A stretch of 64,000 nucleotides of DNA from JBCBXA01 sp039816825 (lineage in GTDB: Bacteria > Pseudomonadota > Alphaproteobacteria > Rhizobiales > Rhizobiaceae): NCBI GenBank assembly GCA_039816825.1, contig JBCBXA010000001.1:1-64000 (forward strand), read 5' to 3'. Below, one piece after another: positions 33,732-43,530 of the stretch; the first letter of the stretch is position 1, and every line of letters starts with the position of its first letter. The notes under the pieces are model-generated. The model saw only the letters and a list, made by a program, of their open reading frames with translations. It searched no databases and was not told the DNA's origin. Made by a program: the position numbers and the translations under genes.

Positions 33732-35705
33732 CTAGTCCAGGCTGGCGAGGCTCAGGGGCCGGGCCGTCACTTCTTTCGGGCCATCAAAGCTGGTCCATTC
33801 GGGTTCGGTTCCAATGGCGTTCAGCTTTTTCTGCAGTACGGTCTTGGGTGCGCGGCGCAGTGCGTTCTGACCATAAGCCGGGGCGCGCAGGCCGCGGGCC
33901 TGAACTTTGATGGGATCCAGCGGCGTAATGGCCCACCCCAGCACGGTTGCTCCATTCAGCGTTCCGATGGCCATGGATCCGTCCTGGGTGAACTCCCTGG
34001 CTGAAGCCACATCGACCTGCGGTTCCGCAATTTGAAGTCCTGTTGGTTCGGCGGCTACTGCAGCAACTGTCGGTTGAGCCGCGGCCAGTTCTACAACCGG
34101 GGCCGGCTCAACGGCTGGACGTGGTGCCGGGCGGGGCACAACGGCAAGCTGGACCGATGGTGCAGCCGGTGTTGGTGTTGCGGTTGCCACGATAGTGTTT
34201 TCAGCTTGATCCGACGCTGCGCTGCGCAAAGGCGTCGTGCCCAATTCGCGCAACACTTCCCGTGCGCGCTCACTTGGGGAAGCCCCCGGGGCAAAAGCGT
34301 GGGCGATGGTAATGCGATCGTTGAAGCGGGGCGAGGTCTCGCTGTCTGCCGCCGGTGCCCCCTCAAACTTGCGGGGCTCCGTGGCCGCCAGGCTCACAGC
34401 TTCCGGTGCCTGCCTAAAGCGCGCATCGGTGGCAAAAGTCGGGGTTGGCCGGAAGTCCGGCTGCGGGATGCTGGCCACCAGCGTGCCGTCAACGGGATCG
34501 TCGACTTCAAGCATTGGTCGCTGACGCGGCAGCACATCGGTTTCAACCAGTGCTGTCACAATGTCGTTCTGGACACCGGTTTCGTCTTCTGGAGCGCGGG
34601 CGACGAGCACCTCGCTCTGCTCAGGCGCAGATGGAGCAAGCGGTCCGCCCGGTGCAGACTGATCGTCCTCGGTAACAGTTGTTAGAGGCGTGCGTGGATT
34701 GAACTGCGGAGCAGCCACCTGAAGTGGCAGTTCGATCGGGCCCAGTGGCTCTGCAGCAGCTGGCTGACCGGCATTGGTTGCGCCTTCGCTGTCGAATTGG
34801 GAACCGACGACGCCGCCAGCCGGAATGGCCGCACTGGGCACCGGTACGCGCGGTGTTGCGGCGGTTTGCACGGGACGCGGCGTCGGTACCGCCGCTGCGC
34901 TATCGCCGTCATCATCATTGCCGCCGCCGCGCAGCGCCGCCAACAGGCCTCCGCCCCCGCCACCACGGGTCGTTGGCGACTTACCAGCGCGAATGCGCCT
35001 GTCGTCGGCTTCGGCCAATTTGTAGTTCTTGAGCGGCTTTCCGTCGGTCGGCACATGCAGTGTTCGCCCATTGGGGAAGACCGCTGTGAGTTCCCGGCGC
35101 GTCATGCGCGGCCAGTGGCGAACGCGGCCTGTATCAAGGTGGACGTAGGGGCTGCCGGAACGCGGATAGTAACCCACGCCGCCCCAGCCCTTGCGGAGAC
35201 CAATCTTGCGAAGGGTCGCTGAGCTGACGCCGGGAATGTAGAAATCCATGGCCTTGCCGACCATGTGCTGGCTCTTGCGCGCCTGACCGCCGCGGGTGCG
35301 GCGGAGCATTTGGTTGGTTGCCGGCGAGCGGTAGGCTGAAACAACATGAATGGCGCGGCGCGACCCGGTGGCTTTGCGAACTTCCCACACCAGATCGAAA
35401 AGGCGCGGGTCCATTTTGATGTGTTCCTTGCGACGCCAGTCGCGCAGAAAGCGATTCATCTTGTCGAGACCGGAGGCGATGTATTTGCCGTTGCGCTTGA
35501 AGGTGATCGAGGCCTTCTCACCCGTATTGACGTAATACATGTCGAGGGTACGCGTCTCGGCCTGTGCTGCGCCACACATAATCAGGGCCCAGAACGCAAA
35601 GAGAGCCGTGAAGCCGAACTTCACCGCTTCGTGGCGAGTGCCCCTTGGACCACCAGCCGCAAACAAAACTCTTCCTGGTTCAGGCAAAAGCGCCATCCCT
35701 GTCAT
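33732..35705 (-). CDS. DUF882 peptidase M15-like protein with long disordered tail
   Basis: A 657-residue exported protein. A signal sequence follows about 27 charged residues (hydrophobic core about 29-48, cleavage near AQA-ET). The DUF882/YcbK domain (about 50-225) keeps the zinc-site motifs: VVSAYRSPATN, RKSQHMVGKAMDFYIPG and PYVHLDTGRVRHW. The remaining 400 residues are Ala/Pro/Val/Thr-rich, with no folded domain seen. The protein probably acts on peptidoglycan stem peptides. A GTG at 35624 would remove the odd N-terminal extension, so the start is uncertain. Confidence 0.87.
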   Translation of the reverse strand: MTGMALLPEPGRVLFAAGGPRGTRHEAVKFGFTALFAFWALIMCGAAQAETRTLDMYYVNTGEKASITFKRNGKYIASGLDKMNRFLRDWRRKEHIKMDPRLFDLVWEVRKATGSRRAIHVVSAYRSPATNQMLRRTRGGQARKSQHMVGKAMDFYIPGVSSATLRKIGLRKGWGGVGYYPRSGSPYVHLDTGRVRHWPRMTRRELTAVFPNGRTLHVPTDGKPLKNYKLAEADDRRIRAGKSPTTRGGGGGGLLAALRGGGNDDDGDSAAAVPTPRPVQTAATPRVPVPSAAIPAGGVVGSQFDSEGATNAGQPAAAEPLGPIELPLQVAAPQFNPRTPLTTVTEDDQSAPGGPLAPSAPEQSEVLVARAPEDETGVQNDIVTALVETDVLPRQRPMLEVDDPVDGTLVASIPQPDFRPTPTFATDARFRQAPEAVSLAATEPRKFEGAPAADSETSPRFNDRITIAHAFAPGASPSERAREVLRELGTTPLRSAASDQAENTIVATATPTPAAPSVQLAVVPRPAPRPAVEPAPVVELAAAQPTVAAVAAEPTGLQIAEPQVDVASAREFTQDGSMAIGTLNGATVLGWAITPLDPIKVQARGLRAPAYGQNALRRAPKTVLQKKLNAIGTEPEWTSFDGPKEVTARPLSLASLD

Positions 35706-35869
35706 CGTCGGCGGGCGCCGACGTACTCAATACTTGGTTTACCACCTTATGGCGGGTTTGGTTAATGGCCCCCTTCGAAAACCCTGCATAAAAGTGGTTT
35801 TCGGCCGGGAACCGTTCACGTTTTCCACGCCGTGGAAACATAGAGCAGGGAAAATAGGCCGATTGGTGG

Positions 35870-37417
35870 TCAACCAGCCTTTTTGTGCTCGAGTTCTGCC
35901 GCGTCGGTGAGGCCATATTCCGTGAGCTTGCGGTAGAGGGTCGAGCGACCGATGCCGAGGGACTTGGCCACGCGTGTCATGTGACCGTGGTGGAAGTCGA
36001 GGGCGAAGGCAATCGCATCCCGCTCAACCTCGTCCATGGGTTTGATGTCACCGAACTCGTCCGACAGTCTCACAAAGCCATACATGTTCGAGGCGTGGGG
36101 GTTGGCGTCCATGCCCGAACCGTTGGATGGCGTGGCTGAGTTGGATGTCGGTTGGGTTGCAACGGTCTCCGCGTTTGCCGACGGCTGAGTGTAACCGCCA
36201 ATGTGAGCGGCAATATGAGGGAATTCATCCACCGTCAGTTCCGCACTGTCGGCCAGAACCACAGCGCGGAAGACGGCGTTTTCCAACTGGCGCACATTGC
36301 CGGGCCAGTCGAAGGCCTCAAGCATGGCCATGGCCGCTGGCGTTATGGACTTGATCGGACGCATGCCCTCCTCAAGCGCGAAGCGGTTGGCAAAGTGCCA
36401 GACCAGGGTTGGAATATCCTTCTTGCGTTCTCTCAGGGGCGGTACGCGCAATGGGAAAACGTTGAGCCGGTAGTAGAGGTCTTCGCGGAAGGTGCCGTCG
36501 CGGACAGCCTGAATCAGATCGCGATTGGTGGCACTGATCAGGCGGAAGTCGACTTTGACGGGCTTGTTGGCCCCCACCGGATCGATCTCGCCTTCCTGAA
36601 GCGTACGCAGCAGCTTTACCTGGATATCGAGGGGAAGTTCCCCCACTTCGTCCAGAAAGATCGTGCCGCCATGGGCCTCACGAAACTTGCCGGTGTGCTT
36701 CTCATTGGCTCCGGTGAACGCGCCTTTCTCGTGGCCGAAAAGAATGCTCTCCACCAGATTGTCGGGAATTGCCCCGCAATTGACGGTGACGAAGGGCTTG
36801 CCCGCCCTGTCGCTCGTACCCTGAATGGCGCGGGCAACAATTTCCTTGCCGACCCCGCTCTCGCCTTCAATCAGAACCGGGATCGTGGAAGAGGCTGCCC
36901 GTTCACCCAGCTTGATGACTTTCGCCATCGGATCGGAGTCTGAGATCAGATCGTCAAAGCTCAGGCGCCCTTCGCTGCGCTTCTTCAAGCGCCGGACTTC
37001 GTTGCCCATTTCGCGCATCTGAAGCGCGTTCTGGAGTGAGACCTTCAGGCGTTCTGCTGACGCTGGCTTGACCACAAAATCGCGGGCACCTGCCTGCATG
37101 GCGCTTACAACGGTGTCGATGGAGCCTTGAGAGGTCTGAACGATGACCGGTGTTTCGATGCCTTTCTCTGCCAATCGGGCCAGCACGCCCATGCCGTCAA
37201 GATCGGGCATGACGAGGTCCAGCAGAATGGCGTCGATGGCCGCGCCGTCTGGCTGGCTGAGACGCTCAAGCGCCTCTTCGCCGCCTTCGCAGGTCTCGAT
37301 CTGATAACCCAACCGGGCGACAGATGCTTCAGCGACCCGGCGCTGAACCGGTTCGTCATCGACGATGAGAATGCGTGGGGGCAAGGCTCGCTCCGGAGAA
37401 TCATAAACGCTGCCCAC
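35870..37417 (-). CDS. Sigma-54-dependent response regulator (NtrC family)
   Basis: A 515-residue three-domain regulator. Receiver domain (about 14-130) with phosphoacceptor Asp67 in ILLDLVMPD. AAA+ domain (about 150-385): Walker A GESGVGKE, sigma-54 contact loop GAFTGA (about 232), Walker B GGTIFLDEVGE. C-terminal Fis-type HTH (about 468-508, HGHMTRVAKSLGIGRSTLYR). It activates RpoN promoters when phosphorylated. No partner sensor kinase is adjacent, so the signal is unknown. Confidence 0.94.
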   Translation of the reverse strand: MGSVYDSPERALPPRILIVDDEPVQRRVAEASVARLGYQIETCEGGEEALERLSQPDGAAIDAILLDLVMPDLDGMGVLARLAEKGIETPVIVQTSQGSIDTVVSAMQAGARDFVVKPASAERLKVSLQNALQMREMGNEVRRLKKRSEGRLSFDDLISDSDPMAKVIKLGERAASSTIPVLIEGESGVGKEIVARAIQGTSDRAGKPFVTVNCGAIPDNLVESILFGHEKGAFTGANEKHTGKFREAHGGTIFLDEVGELPLDIQVKLLRTLQEGEIDPVGANKPVKVDFRLISATNRDLIQAVRDGTFREDLYYRLNVFPLRVPPLRERKKDIPTLVWHFANRFALEEGMRPIKSITPAAMAMLEAFDWPGNVRQLENAVFRAVVLADSAELTVDEFPHIAAHIGGYTQPSANAETVATQPTSNSATPSNGSGMDANPHASNMYGFVRLSDEFGDIKPMDEVERDAIAFALDFHHGHMTRVAKSLGIGRSTLYRKLTEYGLTDAAELEHKKAG

Positions 37418-37516
37418 ACCCTGCGCTGATCGCCCTAAGCATCTGTTAACGGCTTATGATCGATTGACCCTATTTGACCCATTCCATGCTTCGAACGCTT
37501 GTCAGTGGCCGCCCCC

Positions 37517-39388
37517 ATGACCCACATAGCGTTTCAGAACGAAGCAAACTCCCAAACGCTGGATACAATCATGAGCGCTGAAGCCCTGACACTCGAAACT
37601 GATTTTGGCACCCTACCACAGTGGAACCTGACGGATCTCTATCCGGGGCGGGACAGCGACGAACTCGGGGCCGATCTGGAGAAAGTGGCTCGGGGGGCGG
37701 TTGAGCTGGCGTCGGACTATCAAGGCAAGCTCGCGGATCTGGCCAAGGAGGACGTGGACGCTCTGGTGCGTGCCATCCAGCGCTACGAGGCGATCTCTGA
37801 CCTCGCCGGGCGTCTCGGCTCCTATGCGGGCCTCGTTTACACTGGTGACACGACGGACCCAGCTCGCGCGCAGTTCATGGGCAATGTACAGGAAAAGCTG
37901 GTCGCAGCGTCCACCACCATCCTGTTCTTCGAACTCGAACTGAACCGCATTGATGATGCTGTGCTGGAAGCGGCGATGGCATCCAATGAAGCTCTGGCGC
38001 ACTACCTCCCATGGTTGACAGATCTGCGCCTCGAAAAGCCCCATCAGCTCAGCGACGAGCTGGAGAAACTCTTCACGGAGAAAAGCACATCCGGCGCTAG
38101 TGCCTGGAACCGGCTTTTCGACGAGACCATGGCTGGCCTGACCTTTGAGGTCGACGGTGAAGCCCTCAACCTCGAGCCGACGCTGAACCTGCTGCAGGAC
38201 ACGGACACCAGGAAGCGTGAGGCGGCCTTCCACGCTCTGACGAAGGTTCTTGGTGAGAACCAGCGCCTGTTTACGCTGATCACCAACACATTGGCCAAGG
38301 ATCTGGAAATTTCCCGCCGCTGGCGCGGCTTTGAGGATGTGGCGGACGGCAGGCATCTGGCTAACCGTGTGGAGCGGGAAGTGGTGGATGCGCTGCTCGG
38401 CGCTGTGCGGGATGCCTATCCGCGCCTGTCCCATCGGTACTACGCCATGAAGGCGCGCTGGATGGGTATGGAGCAGATGAATGCGTGGGATCGCAACGCC
38501 CCGCTGCCCGATCAGGACGACCGCGTCATCGGATGGGATGAAGCGCGCAAAACCGTGATGGATGCCTATTCCGGCTTCTCGCCAAAGATGGCGGAACTGG
38601 CAGAGCCATTCTTCACGCAGAACTGGATCGATGCGCCAACCCGGCCCGGCAAGGCGCCGGGCGCCTTTGCCCATCCAACGGTGCCCAGTGCCCACCCCTA
38701 TGTCATGCTCAACTATATGGGCAAGCCGCGGGATGTGATGACGCTGGCGCACGAGCTTGGCCATGGCGTTCATCAGCGGCTGGCGGCCCAGCAGGGTGCA
38801 CTGATGGCGCCCACGCCTCTCACCCTCGCGGAGACAGCCTCCGTGTTTGGCGAGATGCTCACGTTCCAGTCTCTGCTCGACGCCACCGAAACGCCCAAGC
38901 AGCGCAAAGCCATGCTGGCCCAGAAGGTCGAGGACATGCTCAACACGGTCGTCCGGCAGATGGCGTTCTACCAATTTGAGCGGAAGGTCCACACCGCGCG
39001 GCTGGAAGGGGAACTCACCGGCGAGCAGCTCAATGAGTTATGGATGAGCGTGCAGGGCGAGAGCCTTGGCCCAAGCATCAAGCTGAATGAAGGGTACGAG
39101 ACTTTCTGGATGTACATCCCGCATTTCATCCACTCGCCTTTCTACGTCTACGCCTATGCCTTTGGCGACTGCCTGGTGAACTCGCTCTACGCGGTTTACC
39201 AGAATGCGGAGGCAGGCTTTCAGGACAAATATTTCGACCTTCTAGCCGCCGGCGGTACCAAGCACCATTCGGAGTTGCTGGCACCGTTCGGGCTTGACGC
39301 CAGCGACCCCAACTTCTGGCAGAAGGGCCTCGGCGTGATTGAAGGCTTCATCGATGAGATTGAAGCGCTGGAGGCTGAGGGCGCTTAG
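37517..39388 (+). CDS. pepF: Oligoendopeptidase F (M3 family)
   Basis: A metallopeptidase of about 620 residues that cleaves oligopeptides of about 7-17 residues in the cytoplasm. The M3 zinc motif HELGHGVHQ (about residue 412) and the distal Glu in LAETASVFGEMLTF are intact, with the N-terminal oligoendopeptidase domain (about 130-210). LPQWNLTDLYPG is the family's start block. In-frame starts occur at TTG 37499, ATG 37517 and ATG 37571; none has a good ribosome site, so the exact N-terminus is uncertain. Its TAG interlocks with the stop of the convergent benE-like gene. Confidence 0.95.
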   Translation: MTHIAFQNEANSQTLDTIMSAEALTLETDFGTLPQWNLTDLYPGRDSDELGADLEKVARGAVELASDYQGKLADLAKEDVDALVRAIQRYEAISDLAGRLGSYAGLVYTGDTTDPARAQFMGNVQEKLVAASTTILFFELELNRIDDAVLEAAMASNEALAHYLPWLTDLRLEKPHQLSDELEKLFTEKSTSGASAWNRLFDETMAGLTFEVDGEALNLEPTLNLLQDTDTRKREAAFHALTKVLGENQRLFTLITNTLAKDLEISRRWRGFEDVADGRHLANRVEREVVDALLGAVRDAYPRLSHRYYAMKARWMGMEQMNAWDRNAPLPDQDDRVIGWDEARKTVMDAYSGFSPKMAELAEPFFTQNWIDAPTRPGKAPGAFAHPTVPSAHPYVMLNYMGKPRDVMTLAHELGHGVHQRLAAQQGALMAPTPLTLAETASVFGEMLTFQSLLDATETPKQRKAMLAQKVEDMLNTVVRQMAFYQFERKVHTARLEGELTGEQLNELWMSVQGESLGPSIKLNEGYETFWMYIPHFIHSPFYVYAYAFGDCLVNSLYAVYQNAEAGFQDKYFDLLAAGGTKHHSELLAPFGLDASDPNFWQKGLGVIEGFIDEIEALEAEGA

Positions 39389-40551
39389 CGCCTCAGCCCC
39401 CACCACAGCGCGCCGCCGATCAGCAGACCCCAGAAGGCTCCCGAGATCCCCAAGAGCGTCATGGAGCTTGCGGTCAGAACAAAGGTGGCGGCCGGGGCTT
39501 CCAGCCCAGACGTGTCCTCGAACGCTGCCTTGAGTGAGGCGATGAGGGCAGGGAAGAGAGCCAGGCCCGCTACGCTGGTTACGAGCAGTGTGGGTGCAAA
39601 GCTCACGGCGGTCGTGACGAATCCAGCCAGCACGCCGAGCAATATGTAAGCGCTGCCACACACAATGGTGGACCAATAGCGCCGCGCTGGATCGCGGTGC
39701 GCGTCCTCACCGCTCATCATGGCGGCGGTGATGGCTGACATATTGACCGGGATCGCCCCGAAGGGAGCCGTGACCAGACTCATAGCGCCGGTGTTCCGAA
39801 GCAGTCGGGGTCGATCTGCGCCATAGCCATGCAGCTCCAGCACTGTGAAGCCCGGTATGTTCTGGCCCGCCATGGTGACCAAATAGAGCGGCAGTGCGAC
39901 TGATAGCGCTGAACTCCAATCGAAAGCCGGGACAACCCATTGCGGCTGGGGCACCAGAGCCGCTGCCAGTTCGGCAGCCGTGCCATCGGGCGTCGGTACT
40001 CCAAAGACCAGAACGCCCACAAAGGCCGCGACGGCCATCGGGACCGCGGCGAGGCGGTGGAGGAACAGTCCGACCCCCCAAGCTAAAAAGACCGGCAGAA
40101 CCAGCAGCGGTATCTCGCCCAGCGCAAGGGCTGGAAACAGGCAAAGCTTGAAAATGACACCGGCCAGCAATGCACTGGCGATCGGCTTGGGAATGGCCGC
40201 GACGGCTCGCGCAAGGGCGGGGACCAGCCCTGTCAGCACGATCGCTACCGCGCAAATGACCAGCGCGCCGACGGCCTCCGAAAACCCGCCAGCCAGTGCA
40301 GGGCTTGCAGCCAGAAAGGCTGCTCCCGGGGTGGACCATGCCACCGCCGCCGGTGTTCTGGTGGCCATCGCAAACCACACAGAGCACACACCCATGGCGA
40401 TGGAGGCGAACATAAGGCCTGAGGCAGCCTGAGCCTCCGTGGCACCAACCGCGGTGAGGCCCGCTAATACGATGGCGAATGAGGAAGAAAACCCAACGAA
40501 GGCCGCCAGAAGACCGGTCGAAAGGGCCGAGAAGGAGAAGTGGCGCAGCAT
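39385..40551 (-). CDS. BenE-family benzoate/H+ symporter-like protein
   Basis: A 388-residue membrane protein with 11-12 helices of the BenE family (NCS2-like fold). Recognisable blocks: FVGFSSSFAIVLAGLTAVGA, WSTPGAAFLAASPALAGG, ASALLAGVIFKLCLFPALAL, PLYLVTMAGQNIPGFTVLEL and LVTAPFGAIPVNMSAITAAM. Family members import benzoate, but no benzoate genes are near, so the substrate may be another aromatic or organic acid. Confidence 0.88.
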   Translation of the reverse strand: MLRHFSFSALSTGLLAAFVGFSSSFAIVLAGLTAVGATEAQAASGLMFASIAMGVCSVWFAMATRTPAAVAWSTPGAAFLAASPALAGGFSEAVGALVICAVAIVLTGLVPALARAVAAIPKPIASALLAGVIFKLCLFPALALGEIPLLVLPVFLAWGVGLFLHRLAAVPMAVAAFVGVLVFGVPTPDGTAAELAAALVPQPQWVVPAFDWSSALSVALPLYLVTMAGQNIPGFTVLELHGYGADRPRLLRNTGAMSLVTAPFGAIPVNMSAITAAMMSGEDAHRDPARRYWSTIVCGSAYILLGVLAGFVTTAVSFAPTLLVTSVAGLALFPALIASLKAAFEDTSGLEAPAATFVLTASSMTLLGISGAFWGLLIGGALWWGLRR

Positions 40552-40600
40552 AGGTCAGCCGATAGCGGACCGCCCCTTTCGTCACAAGTTGGCAGGCGAC

Positions 40601-41068
40601 CTAAGCGCGAACGGCTTTTGCAGCGAAGCAACCCGGTTTCGCGTTGTGCAGGTGGATGTAGCTGATGTCCTTGTTGCCAAACATCTCCTTGATGGCTCCT
40701 TCCAACGCCGGTCCTTCGGCCAGATCGGCTGCGATCATTCGATGGCGTTCGTCATATCCCCGAACGGATATGGGTCGCCTCAGCAGGACTGGTGGCAGTG
40801 CGTCAACCTCCGGCATTTCGGCCTTTCTGTCTGGGCGAACATAGATCGCGTGCGCGGCGCGGTACGGGGTGTCTTCCTCCAGGTGCTGCCAGTTGAGGAG
40901 GTAGACCGTTTCGCCGACCTCAGCGTCATCAAGGGTGACCCGACATGGGGACCCCGGAAACTGTGTCACCACCTTCCGGTCGATGTGTCTGGCTGCGAGT
41001 TCTTCGTCTGACAGCTCACTGAGGAATTGGAATTGCTCGCTATCAAGCGGCAGGATCTGAAATGTCAT
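40601..41068 (-). CDS. DUF1203 family protein
   Basis: The 155-residue reading from ATG 41068 is chosen because AAGGAG precedes it and it starts MTFQILPLDSEQFQFL; a longer frame upstream looks non-coding. The DUF1203 core is PGSPCRVTLDDAEVGETVYL, LNWQHLEEDTPYRAAHAIYV and RRPISVRGYDERHRMIAADL. A cytoplasmic protein of unknown function found widely in Proteobacteria. Confidence 0.9.
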   Translation of the reverse strand: MTFQILPLDSEQFQFLSELSDEELAARHIDRKVVTQFPGSPCRVTLDDAEVGETVYLLNWQHLEEDTPYRAAHAIYVRPDRKAEMPEVDALPPVLLRRPISVRGYDERHRMIAADLAEGPALEGAIKEMFGNKDISYIHLHNAKPGCFAAKAVRA

Positions 41069-41183
41069 GGTTGGCTCCTTGTTTTGGCCAGCATGCCTGC
41101 CAAGCGGAGCAGGCGCATTCCGAAACCTGCGTGCGGCGTTGCGGGTGCTTGTCTGGCGGTGGGCGATGGCTATCTGTCCAACC

Positions 41184-42575
41184 ATGACAGATACCGTTTC
41201 GTCCAATGCTCCCACGCAACCTGACGGTGAGCGAAACCGCCTTTCCGCCCGCGCAGGTCGATATGCGCGCGTCGGCTCAGGCATGGGGGGGATCGCCGCC
41301 AAAATGGCGGCGAACCGTCTGCTTGGTCGCGAGTTGAACACGACCGAGAACGCCGCCGAGATCGCAGCGGCACTGGGCAATCTCAAAGGCCCCATCATGA
41401 AGGTCGCCCAATTGATAGCGACCATTCCCGAGGCTGTGCCTGCTGAATACGCCGCCGAACTCTCCCAATTGCAGAACGATGCGCCCCCCATGGGCAAGGC
41501 GTTTGTGAAGCGCCGGATGGTGGCCGAGCTCGGTCGCGGCTGGGAGCAGAAGTTCGAAGCTTTTGACAAGGAGCCCGTGGCTGCCGCATCGCTTGGTCAG
41601 GTCCACCGCGCACGGGTCGCCGGGATGGGCGACGTGGCCGTGAAGCTTCAATATCCCGACATGGCAAGCGCCGTGGAAGCGGATATCAGTCAGCTCAACA
41701 TGGTGTTCTCCGTTTTCAAGCGCATGGAGAGCGCGATTGATGCTTCTGAAATCAAGGAAGAGATCGCCGAGCGGGTGCGCGAGGAGTTGGAGTACGAGCG
41801 CGAGGCAAAGCATGCCCGGCTGTACGCCGATATCCTCAAGGATGAGCCGCTGGTTCGCGTGCCCTCAGTGGACGCCGATCTGTCCACAAACAGGCTTCTC
41901 GTGCTTGAGTGGCTGGAAGGCCGAAAGCTTCTCACCTTCAAGGAAGCACCAGAACCCGACCGCAATCGCCTGGCCACTGCCATGTTCCGCGCCTGGTGGC
42001 ACCCGTTCGCGCATTATGGCGTCATCCATGGTGACCCGCATCTGGGCAACTACACAGCCGCGACTGATGAGGACGGCTCACCAACCCATCTCAACTTGTT
42101 GGACTATGGCTGTATCCGGATCTTCCCGGCAGACTTCGTGCAGGGGGTGATCGACCTCTATCACGGCATACTCGCCGATGATCGGGACCGGATCATGCAT
42201 GCCTTTCAGACCTGGGGTTTCCGGGGGCTGACTCAGGAGCTTGCGGATATTCTGACCGTATGGGCGCGCTTCATTTACGGGCCGCTGCTGGATGATCGCG
42301 TCCGCACGATTGCTGACGGCATCAAGCCAGGTGCCTATGGCCGCGAAGAGGCGTTCAAAGTGCATCAGGAATTGCGGGCCAAGGGGCCTGTCACCATTCC
42401 TCGAGAGTTTGTCTTCATGGACCGTGCCGCCATCGGATTGGGCTCGGTGTTTCTGCATCTGGATGCCCGATTGAATTTCTACCGCATGTTCAATGAGGAA
42501 ATCGAAGCCTTCGACCGTGACATTCTCGCCACAAGACAGGCGGAAGCCATGACGAGGGTCGGGCTGAAAGGGTGA
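41184..42575 (+). CDS. ABC1/AarF/UbiB-family atypical kinase
   Basis: The start at ATG 41184 (MTDTVSSNAPTQPDGERN) gives 463 residues; further upstream the frame overlaps the divergent gene. Motifs: a KxGQ variant, KVAQL (about residue 74), the Ala-rich loop AAASLGQVHRA (about 133), the nucleotide lysine in AVKLQYPDM (about 154), catalytic loop HGDPHLGNY (about 284) and the metal motif LLDYGCIRIF (about 307). This clade is ADCK3/UbiB-like ATPase/kinase, linked to ubiquinone synthesis, but the KVAQ variant sets it apart. Confidence 0.9.
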   Translation: MTDTVSSNAPTQPDGERNRLSARAGRYARVGSGMGGIAAKMAANRLLGRELNTTENAAEIAAALGNLKGPIMKVAQLIATIPEAVPAEYAAELSQLQNDAPPMGKAFVKRRMVAELGRGWEQKFEAFDKEPVAAASLGQVHRARVAGMGDVAVKLQYPDMASAVEADISQLNMVFSVFKRMESAIDASEIKEEIAERVREELEYEREAKHARLYADILKDEPLVRVPSVDADLSTNRLLVLEWLEGRKLLTFKEAPEPDRNRLATAMFRAWWHPFAHYGVIHGDPHLGNYTAATDEDGSPTHLNLLDYGCIRIFPADFVQGVIDLYHGILADDRDRIMHAFQTWGFRGLTQELADILTVWARFIYGPLLDDRVRTIADGIKPGAYGREEAFKVHQELRAKGPVTIPREFVFMDRAAIGLGSVFLHLDARLNFYRMFNEEIEAFDRDILATRQAEAMTRVGLKG

Positions 42576-42643
42576 CTTTTAATCAAAGTTGAGCAAGGTT
42601 GTGGCTTCACCTTCGATAGTACAGCGTATTCAAAGGTAGCTAG

Positions 42644-43051
42644 ATGCGGAACTCGACGATCTCAAAGCCACTGGCGCTTGGCGCTTGTGTGGTGGCAGCG
42701 GCAGCCCTGGCTGGCTGCACATCTCCAACCGGTGGGCGCACCTTTGTGCGCTCGACCGGGCCAGCGACACCACCGCCACAATTCTTTTCGGTGCAGCAGG
42801 TCAACGGCAATTGGCGTGACACCAATGGCAACTTCACAGCCGAATTTCGGGACGGGCAGTTCCAGTCTCTTGCGCCGGATACGGGCCGAAGCGTTGCCGT
42901 TGGCACCTATCAGACACTGGGGGAAAACCAGGTGGCGATTGCCTTCAAGACAGCTGCAGGTGCCGAGAGCTCTGCAAACTGCACCTATCAGCCTACCGTC
43001 ATGAATTGCCGCAATCCTGACGGACGCACCTTCAGCATGGTTCGCACCTGA
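42644..43051 (+). CDS. Omp10-like outer-membrane lipoprotein
   Basis: A 135-residue lipoprotein with lipobox LAGC (Cys25). The mature part matches the Brucella Omp10 pattern: VNGNWRDTNGNFTAEFRDGQ, DTGRSVAVGTY, a mid Cys in ANCTYQPTVMNC, and DGRTFSMVRT at the C-terminus. Omp10 is an outer-membrane lipoprotein linked to virulence in Brucella; here it is likely structural. A strong intrinsic terminator lies 35 bases after the stop. Confidence 0.8.
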   Translation: MRNSTISKPLALGACVVAAAALAGCTSPTGGRTFVRSTGPATPPPQFFSVQQVNGNWRDTNGNFTAEFRDGQFQSLAPDTGRSVAVGTYQTLGENQVAIAFKTAAGAESSANCTYQPTVMNCRNPDGRTFSMVRT

Positions 43052-43086
43052 TGATCCGCCCCCAGGGTCGGTCAACACCTCTTTTG

Positions 43087-43113
43087 AAGGCGCGGCCTAG
43101 CCGCGCCTTTTCC
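43087..43113 (+). terminator. Intrinsic terminator of the Omp10-like gene
   Basis: A perfect 10-bp stem AAGGCGCGGC/GCCGCGCCTT (43087-43096 with 43100-43109), three-base loop, followed by TTCC. The A/T edges make it partly bidirectional. Confidence 0.75.
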
Positions 43114-43218
43114 GTTTAGCGGTCACTTCGCGCTTCTGTTGATGGATTTGCCTTAAGCGTTTGCGGGCCGGACACACTTTGTGTATCGAACCCAAAAGTG
43201 TTTTGGGGTCTTGGATCA

Positions 43219-43374
43219 ATGGCGAACGAACCGGAAGACAAATCTGTAGAGATGGGCGCGGAGATGGATTACTCCGAGCACGACCGCACATTTGCCTTTT
43301 TCACTGGCCTGACCAAGTGGGGAACGATTGTGGTGGTGATCGTCCTCATTTTGATGGCGATCTTTCTCCTTTAA
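43219..43374 (+). CDS. aa3-type cytochrome c oxidase subunit IV-like small protein
   Basis: A 51-residue membrane protein beginning MANEPEDKSVEMGAEMDYSE and ending in one hydrophobic helix (GTIVVVIVLILMAIFLL). The pattern of an acidic N-terminus with MDYSEHDRTF...FTGLTKWG and a single C-terminal helix is that of bacterial aa3-type cytochrome oxidase subunit IV. It lies directly upstream of pntAA, an arrangement seen in related genomes. The rest of the oxidase is not in the window. Confidence 0.85.
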   Translation: MANEPEDKSVEMGAEMDYSEHDRTFAFFTGLTKWGTIVVVIVLILMAIFLL

Positions 43375-43530
43375 TCGGCCTGATCCCCGTTGGGTGTGGT
43401 CAACTCGCTTGAGCGACCTATTTGCCTGCTTGCGTCGAGGTTTTGGCAGCCGTCGATGTTACGTGTCTCGTGACCAGCGGGGCCGTTTGAAGGGGATGCC
43501 GACAATGACAATTATGACAAGGGTGCTGCC

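Noticed and set aside
37613..38992. A 459-codon open frame antisense to pepF
   Set aside because: It mirrors the strongly supported peptidase, has no recognisable domain and is rich in His/Arg/Gln as expected of a GC-rich shadow frame.
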